Assembly (NCBI GenBank): GCA_033032865.1
Contig: JAWHQI010000019.1
Span: 17,216,001 to 17,280,000 of the forward strand
DNA from: Dactylorhiza incarnata
Taxonomy: Eukaryota; Streptophyta; Magnoliopsida; Asparagales; Orchidaceae
DNA length: 64,000 nt
Direction: 5' to 3'
The position numbers were made by a program, and so were the translations under genes. The notes beneath the pieces were generated by a model. It was not told the DNA's origin and made no database searches. It saw only the letters and a program-made list of their open reading frames with translations. Of this stretch, positions 47,068 to 57,307 are shown piece after piece. How positions within the stretch are numbered: the first letter of the stretch is position 1; each line of letters begins with the position of its first letter.

Positions 47068-48040
47068 TGATGCGCAAAACTATGCTTGCAAATGATAACG
47101 GCAAGTGTACCGTATCGAATGTAGTACAGGTTATTGAAACAAGGTCGTATTAGACTCGGGGCGGTTGAGTACTCTTACTTCAAGAAAATCTCTATTATCT
47201 TATCAATTAAAACTTGAGGTTGGTTTGCAAAAAAAAAAAGAAAATTAAAATAAGAATTAAAAGAGCGATTAGCACTCGATCTTGAATCACCTTGGAGATA
47301 AAAATAAGAATAAAGAATAAAAACGCATTCTCTTAATAAAATAGCTTAGACCGTGGAGATTCCTGAATTATGAACGCACCTCTCTCGATGTTGCGCTCAA
47401 CTGAGTTTAGGTTGATCAATCGAACTCTCGTTCTAGGATCGAAACCCCTAAAACTCGCCTTATCGAAGTGAATCCCGCTATTGGCTTTTACTCCAATCCG
47501 GAAGGGTAACGTCGTCCTCTCTCGAGGATTGCATTCTACTCTTTTTTATTCTTGAAATGATCTATTCGAAATCAAAACCTCTCGATTATTAGATTCCGAA
47601 AACAAAGATGAGAGTTATATATCGACAATATAATCTCAATCCAATAAAAGTTCAAGAGTAAATCAAAAGCATTCTAAAGAAGAGAAAGAGAAGCTAAACT
47701 ATAAATTATATTCTCCTCAGATCATCTCGGTCGAGTACTAATTGGATTTTAGTTACTCATAGAAATAGAAGAATTAAAGAAAAATAGAAGAGTTCATGAA
47801 AAAAAAGAGAGAATAGATTGAGAGAAGAAAAGAACTATTTTATTAAATTGCTAAAGAAAAATTACAAGACATGAATTGAAAGTTACAACTATTGAATTGA
47901 AAACTACAAATGCTAATAAGAAAAAGGACATGCAAGAACTACTAAAACACGAAAATAAAACAAGAAATGGAGATTTGAACTCCAAAAATTCGTCCTTGAA
48001 CATCTGCTGAAGCTGGCTTTTTATAGCTGAAAAGTTGAGG

Positions 48041-48080
48041 TTACACGCCCTTGGTCACGCCCGTGACCAAGGGCGTGTAA
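48041..48080 (+). repeat. Perfect 19-bp inverted repeat, 2-bp spacer
   Basis: Left arm TTACACGCCCTTGGTCACG (48041-48059), spacer CC, right arm its exact reverse complement (48062-48080). The sister LTR at about 52704-52752 has one mismatch. Single-stranded DNA or RNA could form a very stable hairpin. Confidence 0.92.
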
Positions 48081-48495
48081 GGGGCGTGATCGAAGCAGCA
48101 GTGGAGAGGGCGCCTTCTGGAGTAATTGCGAGCGTTTCGGCTGTGTCACGCCCTAGGTCACGCCCGTGACCTGGGGCGTGTAATCTTGAAATACTGCTGT
48201 TGGCGGGAAACTCTGGCGGGAAGAAGCGCGGGGCGAGTCACGCCCGTGACCTGATGTCACACCCTATGTCACGCCCGTGACCTGGGGCGTGTAACTTTAA
48301 ATGACGTGGCAGGCGTGCTCTGGATGTTGTGGCGAGTCGCGGCCATGACACTGGGTCACGCCCTTGGTCACGCCCGTGACCTGGGGCGTGCTTGGCGAAT
48401 TCTTCACGGAACACTCCCTGGTGGCGGAATTGTGTCTGGAACACATCTTTGACTGTCACGCCCTTGGTCACGCCCGTGACCTTGGGCGTGTACTT
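48041..48495 (+). repeat. Array of CACGCCC..GGTCACGCCCGTGACC..GGGCGTG palindromes
   Basis: Units centred near 48060, 48163, 48276, 48376 and 48477, about 100 bp apart, each with GTCACGCCCGTGACC at the core and CACGCCC/GGGCGTG outer arms. The matching array in the other LTR spans about 52704-53140. Confidence 0.88.
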
Positions 48496-48668
48496 TGGAT
48501 TTTTACTCAAAGTGCCCAGAAAACCTGCAAAACACAAAATAAGCTTAAATTTGTTGAAGAAATTAAAAAGGAACAGATTAAATAAGAAAATACATATAAA
48601 TTATATAAATTCAATTTAAAACTATATTAAAATAATACTAAAAGATGAGTGCAAAAAGTACTCATCAA

Positions 48669-48683
48669 ACACCCCCATACTTG
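48669..48683 (-). promoter_or_regulatory. Athila-like polypurine tract
   Basis: The minus strand reads AAGTATGGGGGTGTT just before the LTR start TGATGAG. Confidence 0.7.
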
Positions 48684-50022
48684 AGTTTTTGCTATTCTAG
48701 AGCAAAAGAGCGAGGAAAGAATTACAAGACATCGATATTATTTCTAATTAACTAAAATTTTATTAAACCATGAATAAGTTAAAGGCAAATTTTAGGAATT
48801 CAAGAATTAAGTCATAAGTTATGTTGATAATTTAAAAAGAGAAATTTGTTTAACTAACTACATCTCAAGATAACTATTTAGCAATCAAAATTATAGAAAT
48901 TTTCAAACAAAATTAGATTGAAATTATAGACACTCTAACATAAAAGACGCTTAAGGAAAAGACACCTACTAAAATACTGCTCTCTTAATAATTTAGTTTA
49001 GGACTAGAAACAATGAAATTGGCTAGGGATGGGTTTGAACGAAATGGCAAATGAAGAGTTCTTGAATAGAGGTGATGAATTTTATCCTCTCATTTTTCAT
49101 GCCATATAATCTTTTAACAATTCTCTTCAATCAAAAACCCAAAATGTATATGTTTTAGATGTAATGAATTTTATCCTCTTACATCATGACATATAATCTT
49201 TTAAATGATTTTGGGTGCATATGTTTTAGGAAATAATGAATTTTATCCTCTTATTTCCATGACATATGATCTTTTTCTACATTTTTTTTTGCCAACAAAG
49301 GGTGAGGGGGGAGAAATACTTCTAGTTTATAAATTAAACTATTTTGAGAGCAACTTTTTAGTGGAATGAAATTTCCTAAGATCTTAAAGTTAAAAGTGAA
49401 TAAAACAAAAAAAATCTAAAGATGTTTAGCCAATTTACCAGAAAGTGAAGCTATTTAAAATTAAACGGAGAAGTTGTGCTAATTTAACTCTCTAATCGAA
49501 TTAAAAACATAAAGTGTTTCTTAAAACTAAATTACTTCAAATTTAGATTTAACAAATTCGGATCAAATAAAATAATTAGCTAAATTAAAAATGTAGGAAT
49601 TCTTATAATCGTACCTCAAACTAAATTTCTAAAACATTAAAAACAACAAGGCTAGGCGTATTTATTATATATATTTTTTATTATTTCTTGGACTTCCCAA
49701 GGGCTACCCGGTGAAGGGTTCGCAAGGTACTAGGAGCTGTGATGGGAATTCAAACCCAAATCGCCCTTTCCAAGAAATTAGATTTTTATAAGTTTTATAT
49801 AGATGTATATATATATATTTTTTTCAAATAAAAATACAAGAAAAGCTAAGCTACACCCCCATACTTAAAATTAAACATTGTCCCCAATGTTTAAAACTAA
49901 GTATGAAAAACACTTGAAAAATAAAATTTTTTTTAAAAGAAAAATACATTAAATTAAAGATAAGCAAGGGGTGCCTCCCAAGAGCGCTTTCTTTTTCCCG
50001 TCTTTAAGCTAGACGGTTATTG
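48684..50022 (-). other. AT-rich non-coding interior of the Athila-like element
   Basis: No gene. Contains three copies of a 'GAATTTTATCCTCT...CATATAATCTTT' repeat (about 49077, 49167, 49228), a ~90-bp segment shared with the solo LTR (49687-49780), and the minus-strand GGGAGGCACCCC block (49968-49982) often seen in Athila-type elements. Confidence 0.55.
49687..49780 (+). repeat. ~90-bp shared segment, copy 2
   Basis: CTTGGACTTCCCAAGGG...GGTACTAGGAGC...ATGGGAATTC; pairs with 51523-51613, so the two copies bracket the gag-like ORF. Related to 44279-44373. Confidence 0.8.
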
Positions 50023-50388
50023 TTAGGAAAAAGGAAATTTAAAAGAGTGGTGGACAGGCAACTCCCTTAATTTGCGCTGAGGCGAATGTGCCGGCATCAG
50101 TCGTCCGGCTACTCCTCCGCTGTAGTCTTGATTCTTTTGTTGTCGGTGAGCTTGAAATTGTGAATCCAAATTACCTAAACAAACCTTAGGTAATTTGGGG
50201 AGCTGAAGATGAGCGGCAAATGGATCTCTGAAGACGTTTGGTTGCAACGGCTTATCATCTACAAGAAATTTATTAGTATCAAAAGAATCAGAACTAAGCG
50301 ATTCAGAAAATGTTTCGCAAGGAGGAAGCGCTTGCGAAAATAAATGATTAAGCTCCGGTTGTTCCTTTTTCCAAAATAAAATTTTCAT
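50023..50388 (-). CDS. Short ORF overlapping the gag-like ORF
   Basis: 121 codons on the minus strand, overlapping the 3' end of the larger ORF by 41 bp in another frame. It carries LPKLPKVCLGNLD and GGVAGRLMPAHSPQRKLREL and is otherwise unrecognised. It may be the frameshifted C-terminal continuation of the larger ORF rather than a separate protein. Confidence 0.4.
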   Translation of the reverse strand: MKILFWKKEQPELNHLFSQALPPCETFSESLSSDSFDTNKFLVDDKPLQPNVFRDPFAAHLQLPKLPKVCLGNLDSQFQAHRQQKNQDYSGGVAGRLMPAHSPQRKLRELPVHHSFKFPFS

Positions 50389-51448
50389 TAGGAAAATCTA
50401 GCGTATTACCAAGCGGAATGAGATTTTCAGACACAAAAATTTCATGAATTTCTGGTTGAATTAAAATAGAAGGGATTTGCGAAAATTCATGATAAAGGAA
50501 AGAAGATCCGGGTGAAGTAGGAGAGGAAACTTGTTCTTCTTCTAGTTCATCCGGGGTACCCGAAACATTAAGAATTTCTTGGTAAGAGAATTTTTTTTCA
50601 TAATTGGGAAAAGAAACTATGGGAGTACATGAGCAATCATGTTCCTCCATAACTAAATTTTCCAAAGACGAGGAAAAAACACTAGAAGAAAGAAAATTCT
50701 CATCTAAATTCTGGGGTGGAGTATCAAATTGAAAAAGCGGATATTCCCCAAAATTAGAGTACAAAAATTGCGGCGCAAAAGAAGAACACGAATTCGGATC
50801 TAAAGTTTTATCTTCATCGCCCTGAAGACTATCCGTGTGACCGTGCCACCAAGAATAATCTACTTCGGGGCTAGAAGACGAATTTTTAGAGGCCGAAAAA
50901 TTATTCTCGTGAAAATTAGAAAAATTATTTTCCTCTAAATTTTGGGGGGAATTATCTATTTGGATCTGCGAAATTTCCCCCAAATTAGAGAACGAAGACT
51001 GCGGTGTATAAGAAGAGAAACAAAAATTCGGATCTAAAGATTTATCTTCGTTGCTCCGGGAACTATCCGGGTGAGCTTGCCACGAGGAATAATCAACTTC
51101 GGAGCCAGAAGAACAATTATTAAATGCCGAAAAATTATTTTCATTAAAATTAGAAAATTTATTTTCATCAAAGTTTGAAAAATTATTTTCATTAAAAGAT
51201 GAAAAATTATGATCGTAATTATTATCAAAATTATTTGCATAATATTGAGGATAATTATTTTCATAATAATTATTTTGGGAATAAGAATGTAAATAACATT
51301 CCTCACTTTGATGAGGCGCACCACAATAATAACAACTAATTTGGCGTTTTCGTGCGGCTTGTAAGATATAAACTTGGTTTGTAAGCTCCGCAACTTTAAC
51401 GGCCAATTCGGATAATTTCATAATTAAAAAGAAATAAAAAGGAAACAA
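50348..51448 (-). CDS. Gag-like zinc-knuckle protein, N/S/F-rich, of the Athila-like element
   Basis: 366 codons on the minus strand. Near the N-terminus (residues 10-35) a short amphipathic stretch KLSELAVKVAELTNQVYIL is followed by a zinc knuckle with C39, C42, H46 and C51 (CYYCGAPHQSEEC), the C-X2-C-X3-H-X4-C form seen in Athila gag. Then come asparagine/phenylalanine repeats (FNENNFSNFDENKFSNF, residues ~75-110) and a serine-rich acidic tail with a duplicated segment. The normal gag capsid part before the knuckle is missing, so this is a shortened, reworked gag. It is open throughout, suggesting recent mobilisation or selection. An ATG at residue 10 is an alternative start. Confidence 0.6.
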   Translation of the reverse strand: MFPFYFFLIMKLSELAVKVAELTNQVYILQAARKRQISCYYCGAPHQSEECYLHSYSQNNYYENNYPQYYANNFDNNYDHNFSSFNENNFSNFDENKFSNFNENNFSAFNNCSSGSEVDYSSWQAHPDSSRSNEDKSLDPNFCFSSYTPQSSFSNLGEISQIQIDNSPQNLEENNFSNFHENNFSASKNSSSSPEVDYSWWHGHTDSLQGDEDKTLDPNSCSSFAPQFLYSNFGEYPLFQFDTPPQNLDENFLSSSVFSSSLENLVMEEHDCSCTPIVSFPNYEKKFSYQEILNVSGTPDELEEEQVSSPTSPGSSFLYHEFSQIPSILIQPEIHEIFVSENLIPLGNTLDFPNENFILEKGTTGA

Positions 51449-51522
51449 CCTTTACCTAAATGAACGGAATTTTATAAATATTTTTATTATAATTTTTTTT
51501 CAAAAAGCGGGATAAATTAGTC

Positions 51523-51613
51523 CCGGACTTCCCAAGATCTACCCGTTGAAGGGTTTGCAAGGTACTAGAGGCTATGATGGGAATTCAAGCCCAAAGCGTC
51601 CTTTCCTAGAATT
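51523..51613 (+). repeat. ~90-bp shared segment, copy 3
   Basis: Second copy inside the Athila-like interior, upstream of the gag-like ORF on the minus strand and close to the primer-binding site. Confidence 0.8.
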
Positions 51614-51720
51614 TAGATTGCACTTTTTAAATTTTTTTTTAAATTTAAAAGAAAAAAGGGGGAGAAGAAAGAGAATGATAAAATTAATAAATATTTCTTT
51701 TTTCGAAATATCAACCGTGT

Positions 51721-51737
51721 CCCCGGCAACGGCGCCA
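51721..51737 (-). promoter_or_regulatory. Athila-type primer-binding site
   Basis: The minus strand reads TGGCGCCGTTGCCGGGG, six bases from the LTR end at 51744. This is the classic Athila/Tat-group site and differs from the tRNA-Met site of the other elements here. Confidence 0.88.
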
Positions 51738-51743
51738 AAAACT

Positions 51744-53321
51744 TGATGCGCAAAACTATGCTTGCAAACGATAACGGCAAGTGTACCGTATCGAATGTAG
51801 TACAGGTTATTGAAACAAGGTCGTATTAGACTCGGGGCGGTTGAGTACTCTTACTTCAAAAAAATCTCTATTATCTTATCAATTAAAACTTGAGGTTGGT
51901 TTGCAAAAAAAAGAAAATTAAAATAAGAATGAAAAGAGCGATTAGCACTCGATCTTGAATCACCTTGGAGATAAAAATAAGAATAAAGAATAAAAACGCA
52001 CTCTCTTAATAAAATAGCTTAGACCGTGGAGATTCCCGAATTATGAACGCACCTCTCTCGAGGTTGCGCTCAACTGAGTTTAGGTTGATCAATCGAGCTC
52101 TCGTTCTAGGATCGAAACCCCTAAAACTCGCCTTATCGAAGTGAATCCCGCTATTGGATTTTACTCCAATCCGGAAGGGTAACGTCGTCCTCTCTCGAGG
52201 ATTGCATTCTACTCTTTTTTATTCTTGAAATGATCTATTCGAAATCAAAACCTCTCGATTATTAGATTCCGAAAACAAAGATGAGAGTTATATATCGACA
52301 ATATAATCTCAATCCAATAAAAGTTCAAGAGTAAATCAAAAGCATTCTAAAGAAGAGAAAAAGAAGCTAAACTATAAATTATATTCTCCTCAGATCATCT
52401 CGGTCGAGTACTAATTGGATTTTAGTTACTCATAGAAATAGAAGAATTAAAGAAAAATAGAAGAGTTCATGAAAAAAAAGAGAGAATAGATTGAGAGAAG
52501 AAAAGAACTATTTTATTAAATTGCTAAAGAAAAATTACAAGACATGAATTGAAAGTTACAACTATTGAATTGAAAAATACAAATGCTAATAAGAAAAAGG
52601 ACATACAAGAACTACTAAAACACGAAAATAAAACAAGAAATGGAGATTTGAACTCCAAAAATTCGTCCTTGAACATCTGCTGAAGCTGGCTTTTTATAGC
52701 TGAAAAGTTGAGGTTACACGCCCTTGGTCACGCCCGTGACCAAGGGCATGTAAGGGGCGTGATCGAAGCAGCAGCGGAGAGGGCGCCTTCTGGAGTAATT
52801 GCGAGCGTTTCGGCCATGTCACGCCCTAGGACACGCCTGTGACCTGGGGCATGTAATCTTGAAATAGTGCTGTTGGCGGGAAACTCTGGCGGGAAGAAGC
52901 GCGGGGCGAGTCACGCCCTATGTCACGCCCGTGACCTGGGGCGTGTAACTTTAAATGACGTGGCAGACGTGCTCTGGATGTTGTGGCGAGTCGCGGCCGT
53001 GACACTGGGTCACGCCCTTGGTCACGCCCGTGACCTGGGGCGTGCTTGGCGAATTCTTCACGGAACGCTCCCTAGTGGCGGAATTGGGTCTGGAACACAT
53101 CTTTGACTGTCACGCCCTTGGTCACGCCCGTGACCTTGGGCGTGTACTTTGGATTTTTACTCAAAGTGCCCAGAAAACCTGCAAAACACAAAATAAGCTT
53201 AAATTAGTTGAAGAAATTAAAAAGAAACAGATTAAATAAGAAAATACATATAAATTATATAAATTCAATTTAAAACTATATTAAAATAATACTAAAAGAT
53301 GAGTGCAAAAAGTACTCATCA
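51744..53321 (-). repeat. Athila-like 5' LTR (1578 bp)
   Basis: High-coordinate LTR, TGATGAG...GCGCATCA on the minus strand; about 22 bp shorter than its sister because one palindromic half-unit is missing. Other differences are scattered substitutions, several of them C/T or G/A changes within the palindromes. Confidence 0.88.
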
Positions 53322-54257
53322 CCCTTCAAGTTGTGCTCCTTGCCGATCTCTTGATTCTCCACCAAATGCAATGATCTAGTACTCGATTTCAACTGATATC
53401 CCCTTCTGAAGGTGATGGAAGGGTCAATTTGAGGACGGAAATGCATAATGGTGGAGTGCCATTAATGGCCATTTCGGTTTCACTTGAAACCTCTTGAATC
53501 CTCCACCGGATGGCATGGGAAAGGTTGTAAAACATCTTAGAATTAAATGGGGAGATGAATAGAGGGTGTGGGGAGATGAATGGGGGTCAATTTGCCTTGA
53601 ATGCCATGAATTCACCTTGAATGACCACTTTCTCTCTCTTCAAATTGGGGGAAACTCTCAATTTCTCTCTCCTAGTCACCCCCTCCAGAAATTGGATGGC
53701 ATTTCATGTAATTTCAGTGGTGACTAATCATTTGGGCCATTGAAATTGGGCTTAGCCCAAAGGGATTGAGCTTTGGGCTTAATTAACCTAAGTTGGGCAA
53801 TATCGACCAAGTGTTGACTTTGGTCAAATTAGTGAAATTAATTAGGCCCAATGGGTCAATGTTGACCCATTGGCCTCCCTTAGTGACCAATGGAACTTGG
53901 GTAAAGTCAATTGGTTCAATTGAACCCTAATTGACCCTAAATATGGTGGTTTGACTTATTTGAGGCTAGGGTTGACTTTGGTCAATTTGTGCCTATGATT
54001 GACCCCAATGGGTCCGAAATGCTCTAAGGGACCCTCCAAAGGGTTAGGTGTGCCATGGTGGGGTCATAGGGTTAAGGTGAGGCCCTAAAGTCCAACCTTA
54101 AGATTGGTAACTGGAAATTGCTATTTGCAGACCAAGGTGCTCTTCCCCTTCAAGCCTAAGGCCAAGTGATCTCTTCAAGCTTCCTAGGGTTTTGTCATGA
54201 CCTAGTCATGAAAAAATCACTCTAGGTGTCTATTTGTTTGGGGGATGTTACATTTTA

Positions 54258-54555
54258 ACATAGTAACCACTATGACAAAGGAGTTGCAAATATTTTGAAT
54301 TCAAGATTCCAGGTTAGTGTTCTATCCACCAAAAATTCTCATTTCCAGGCCTCGACAGGCTTGCTAACCTGTGAATCTCTGTAGCGGGGATCAGAGAGCT
54401 AGGGATTTGGGGGTAAGAATGAAACTGGGTTTAAGCAAGATCTGCAGAGAATGACAGTGTGGTACTGAATATTGCTTTGAATGTTCAGTAATTAGGGTAG
54501 ACACCAGTAATTAATTCAGTAATTACTTCATTAACTTTTACACTTCAGTGCACTG
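54258..54555 (+). other. Host sequence between solo LTR and SIRE-A, with a possible exon
   Basis: 54264-54312 is flanked by TAG and GTTAGT and reads NHYDKGVANILNSRFQ in an open frame, so it may be a further exon of the split gene. The rest is intron-like. It ends with CACTG, the SIRE-A target duplication. Confidence 0.35.
54551..54555 (+). repeat. Target site duplication CACTG of SIRE-A
   Basis: CACTG at 54551-54555 and 63720-63724, flush with the LTR ends. Confidence 0.9.
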
Positions 54556-54857
54556 TGAAAGTGAGGTTAGATCTTCAAGTTGCTCTAGAGGGGGGGGGGG
54601 GGGGGGTGAGGTGGGGGGGCGGGGGGTGAGGGGGGGGGGGGGGGAATAGAGTATTAAAAGTTTTTCACTTATTTTTATAGCGGAATTAATATAGTGATAT
54701 TTATATGTGTATAACAGAGTGAGTTATAAAAACAAAATAAAAACAAAGCCACAGTACAGAAAAATAAATAAGAACACAGACGACACAAGGATTTATAGTA
54801 GTTGCCCAATAAACCTGGGTACATCTACTCTTCTACCACCCTTGGTAGGATTCCATT

Positions 54858-54980
54858 AGGTTTTTGATCAGGTGCCCTATCACCAATGGATTTTTGATCA
54901 GGTGTCCAAACACCAATGAGCTTTTGATCAGGTGCTTAAACCAACCACAGGTTTTTGATCAGGTGCCCTGCAAACAAGGG
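54858..54980 (+). repeat. TTTTTGATCAGGTG minisatellite in SIRE-A LTR
   Basis: Four copies of (T)TTTTGATCAGGTG separated by ~20 bp of CC(C)TATCACCAATG-like spacer; each holds the palindrome TGATCA. The sister LTR has the same block at about 62398-62520. Confidence 0.85.
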
Positions 54981-55689
54981 GTTAACTTTTGAAGGGAGTT
55001 AGAACCCTGTACAGAATGGAATAAAGAGGGTTATGAAGTTCTTCTCTGTCCATAATCTGAGAGAAGACTAGTGGAATGTGTTGATGTAAAGCTCCCCCTG
55101 TCTGATAGAAATGGTTGATAGTTGATGGAGGGAGATTTCACTTGAATGAAATATCTTCCTGATAGCTGATGAATCTGAGAGATAAAGTTTCTCAGATTTT
55201 GTGTTGCTCTTTGAAGATTAGAACATGCAGCAGAATATTGAGAGAATATTTGTGTTGATCTCAGAGATTGAATGAGTGCTGCTTGAGGAAGATGAAAATT
55301 GAAAGTTTTTTTCTTTCTGTATATCTTTTTCTCTGTATTACATATCTTGGTCGAGAGCCTTCTTCTTTCTTGCTGCCGTTATCTTGAAAACTATTTCTTT
55401 CTTTTTCCTTGGAGAATATATCTCTGATTTGAATTTCAAATCCTCTTAATAAGGAATAGAATAATTAGAATTAATTATTTCTTGGAACTGTAATCTGAAC
55501 ATTAATTCCTTTTCCTTTTCCAGTCGCCAAACAGCTACTTTCTCGGGAGAAGAAAATGGAAAGGAATAAATAAATGGAAGGATAAAATCCTTGACTTATT
55601 TGGGATAATAGATCCGTTGCTAAAAGTCGATCTGAGTTCAGAGAATAGAATATATCTGATATGTCTGAAATTAACAAGCTGAAGAGAAA

Positions 55690-56025
55690 CTTTCGTCGAC
55701 CTGAGAACTGAGTTCGTCGAACAGAATGTTGGATTTCGTCGAACTGAACTTCTGTTGCTGATTCGTCGAACACAGTCTGGAATTCGTCGATCTGAAGATG
55801 GAGTTCGTCGAACTGAATAATAAACTACTGGACTGGTTGAAGAACTGAGTCTGTCGAGCTGAGATGATATTTCGTCGAACGCAGAGAGAAATTCGTCGAA
55901 CGCTGAGATTGGGAAGTTCGCCGAACGCTGAGATAACCTCAATTCGTCGAACGCTGAGACTTGGCAAGTTCGTCGAACTAGAGCAAGACGTTCGTCAAAC
56001 GCAGAATGCATTTCGTCGAACGCAG
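55690..56025 (+). repeat. TTCGTCGAA motif array in SIRE-A 3' LTR
   Basis: About 13 copies of TTCGTCGAAC or near variants, several fused to CTGAGAC as in TTCGTCGAACGCTGAGAC. The sister array (63230-63590) has one extra ~28-bp unit (63510-63540), showing unit gain or loss between the two LTRs. Small ORFs across it are by-products. Confidence 0.88.
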
Positions 56026-56153
56026 AAACTTAATTTTTCCTTAAGTTCTAACAGCCTAACACCTTGACCCTTAGACTATACAATGAGGGTCAACTTAGTC
56101 CTAGTCAACAGATAGTGATCCTAGCCCAAATCAGTAATAGGGTTGTTCCAACA

Positions 56154-57307
56154 ATCTCCCCCTATTTGGGTTAGGACACTATTTGACAAAATCAAATAAT
56201 AAAAATAAACAACAAAACAACGGAGCATATATATCTGACAGATTTTAAACATTTCAGCAGATATAAAATATGATACTCTGAGTTTTGAAATTTTACATTG
56301 AAAACAGAAATAATAAAAACAAATAATCAAAACCTTTTGTCTTTCTCTGAAGGAGGCTTGACTGTGATTTGCCTTTCAAATTCTTGCTTTCTGAATTCTG
56401 ACATTATAGAGAACTGAAATAAATCCTTGCCTTCAGCTTTTGCTTTTGTTGATCTGAGCTGTAGCAATAACTGGAACTGCTTTGTTGAATCTGAATCAGC
56501 ATTTTTTAGCTTTTGCTTTTGTTGATCTGAACTGAATCTGCTCTATCAAAAATTATTTCTGAATCTGCATTTGCATCTGTCATATCTGAATCTTCAAATT
56601 GAAACTGCTGGAGCTTCTTCAAATAACTGAAACCTATCATAAAGGAGCTTCTTCATCAAGAACTGATTTTTGCTTCTTCATACAGTATCTCCTCCTGAAA
56701 CTTGAGCTTCTACATAAAGCATCTCCCCCTATCAAAAAGGAAAGCATCTCCCCCTATCATAAAGGAGCTTCTTCAAAACATCTCCCCCTACCTAGTTTTA
56801 GGAAGACCTGGAGCTAGGCCCCTAGAAGAAGGGACAGTTATATAGGAGGTAGGGAAGGATGCAATTTTTTGAAGAAATATTGTCATTGTTCCTGCAAAAG
56901 AAAAAAAAAAGATCAAGTGCAAATGAACTAGAAGGAGAAGCAATTTCTGTAGGCATAAAGATAAAATGAAATCAAAGATTTGATTAAAATGAAAGAGATC
57001 AGAAGTCGAAAAGACTTAGCTTTCGTCAGACTGCGTTCGACGAAAATTTAATTTTCGTCGATCTCAGTTCGACGATCGAGCTTGTCTTCATCGATCCCTG
57101 GATCTAATAGATATCATCTCAGCAGTTTGGTCTCAGCGGATCCAGACAGCTTCTTAGCGGCCCAAGGCCTTGTCTCAGCGGTTCAGCTAAGATTAATAGC
57201 TTGTCTCAGCTATTCAGTTGAGACTGAGAGTTTGTCTCAGCTGCTTAGACAACAAACCAACTGAACTTAATTCACACAGTGAGGGATAAATAAAAGATAT
57301 AAATTTT
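56154..57307 (-). promoter_or_regulatory. SIRE-A 3' non-coding region with repeated polypurine tracts
   Basis: The minus strand shows AGGGGGAGA tracts adjoining the LTR (56155-56166) and three more within 56719-56795, the multi-tract arrangement of Sireviruses. 57029-57080 carries TTCGACGA-type motifs and 57112-57245 has repeated GTCTCAGC, the motif typical of the SIRE-B LTR. No protein-coding gene. Confidence 0.7.

Larger units (their letters stand above)
47068..48667 (-). repeat. Athila-like 3' LTR (1600 bp)
   Basis: Low-coordinate LTR; the minus strand begins TGATGAGTACTTTTTGC at 48667. Contains five GGTCACG-CC-CGTGACC units at 48041-48495 and one extra half-unit near 48247-48270 that is absent from the sister LTR. 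Confidence 0.88.
47068..53321 (-). mobile_element. Non-autonomous Athila-like Ty3 element, complete ends
   Basis: Two LTRs (47068-48667 and 51744-53321) with TGATG...CATCA termini, flanked by CCCTT. Minus-strand primer-binding site TGGCGCCGTTGCCGGGG (51721-51737) is the type used by Athila elements, and a purine tract (48669-48683) precedes the 3' LTR. The 3.08 kb interior has only a gag-like zinc-knuckle ORF plus a short overlapping ORF and no pol. LTRs are highly similar, differing mainly by a ~22-bp indel in the palindrome array, so this is one of the younger insertions. It sits inside the solo LTR. Confidence 0.88.
42854..54252 (-). mobile_element. Ty3 solo LTR (~5.14 kb) containing a nested element
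   Basis: On the minus strand it begins TGTAACATCCCCC (54252) and ends GGGGTCTTACA (42854), typical Del/Tekay-like LTR ends. It is flanked by TTTTA on both sides (42849-42853 and 54253-54257). No internal coding region or second LTR exists, so it is a solo LTR left by LTR-LTR recombination. Subtracting the nested Athila-like element and one CCCTT leaves about 5140 bp, very long for an LTR. It contains a TTCGACGAA motif array (46257-46637). Confidence 0.88.
54556..56153 (-). repeat. SIRE-A 3' LTR
   Basis: Starts (minus) TGTTGGAACAACC at 56153, after the tract AAATAGGGGGAGAT. Holds a TTCGTCGAA array (55690-56025), a TTTTTGATCAGGTG minisatellite (54858-54980) and a mixed G run (54590-54643). Confidence 0.88.
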
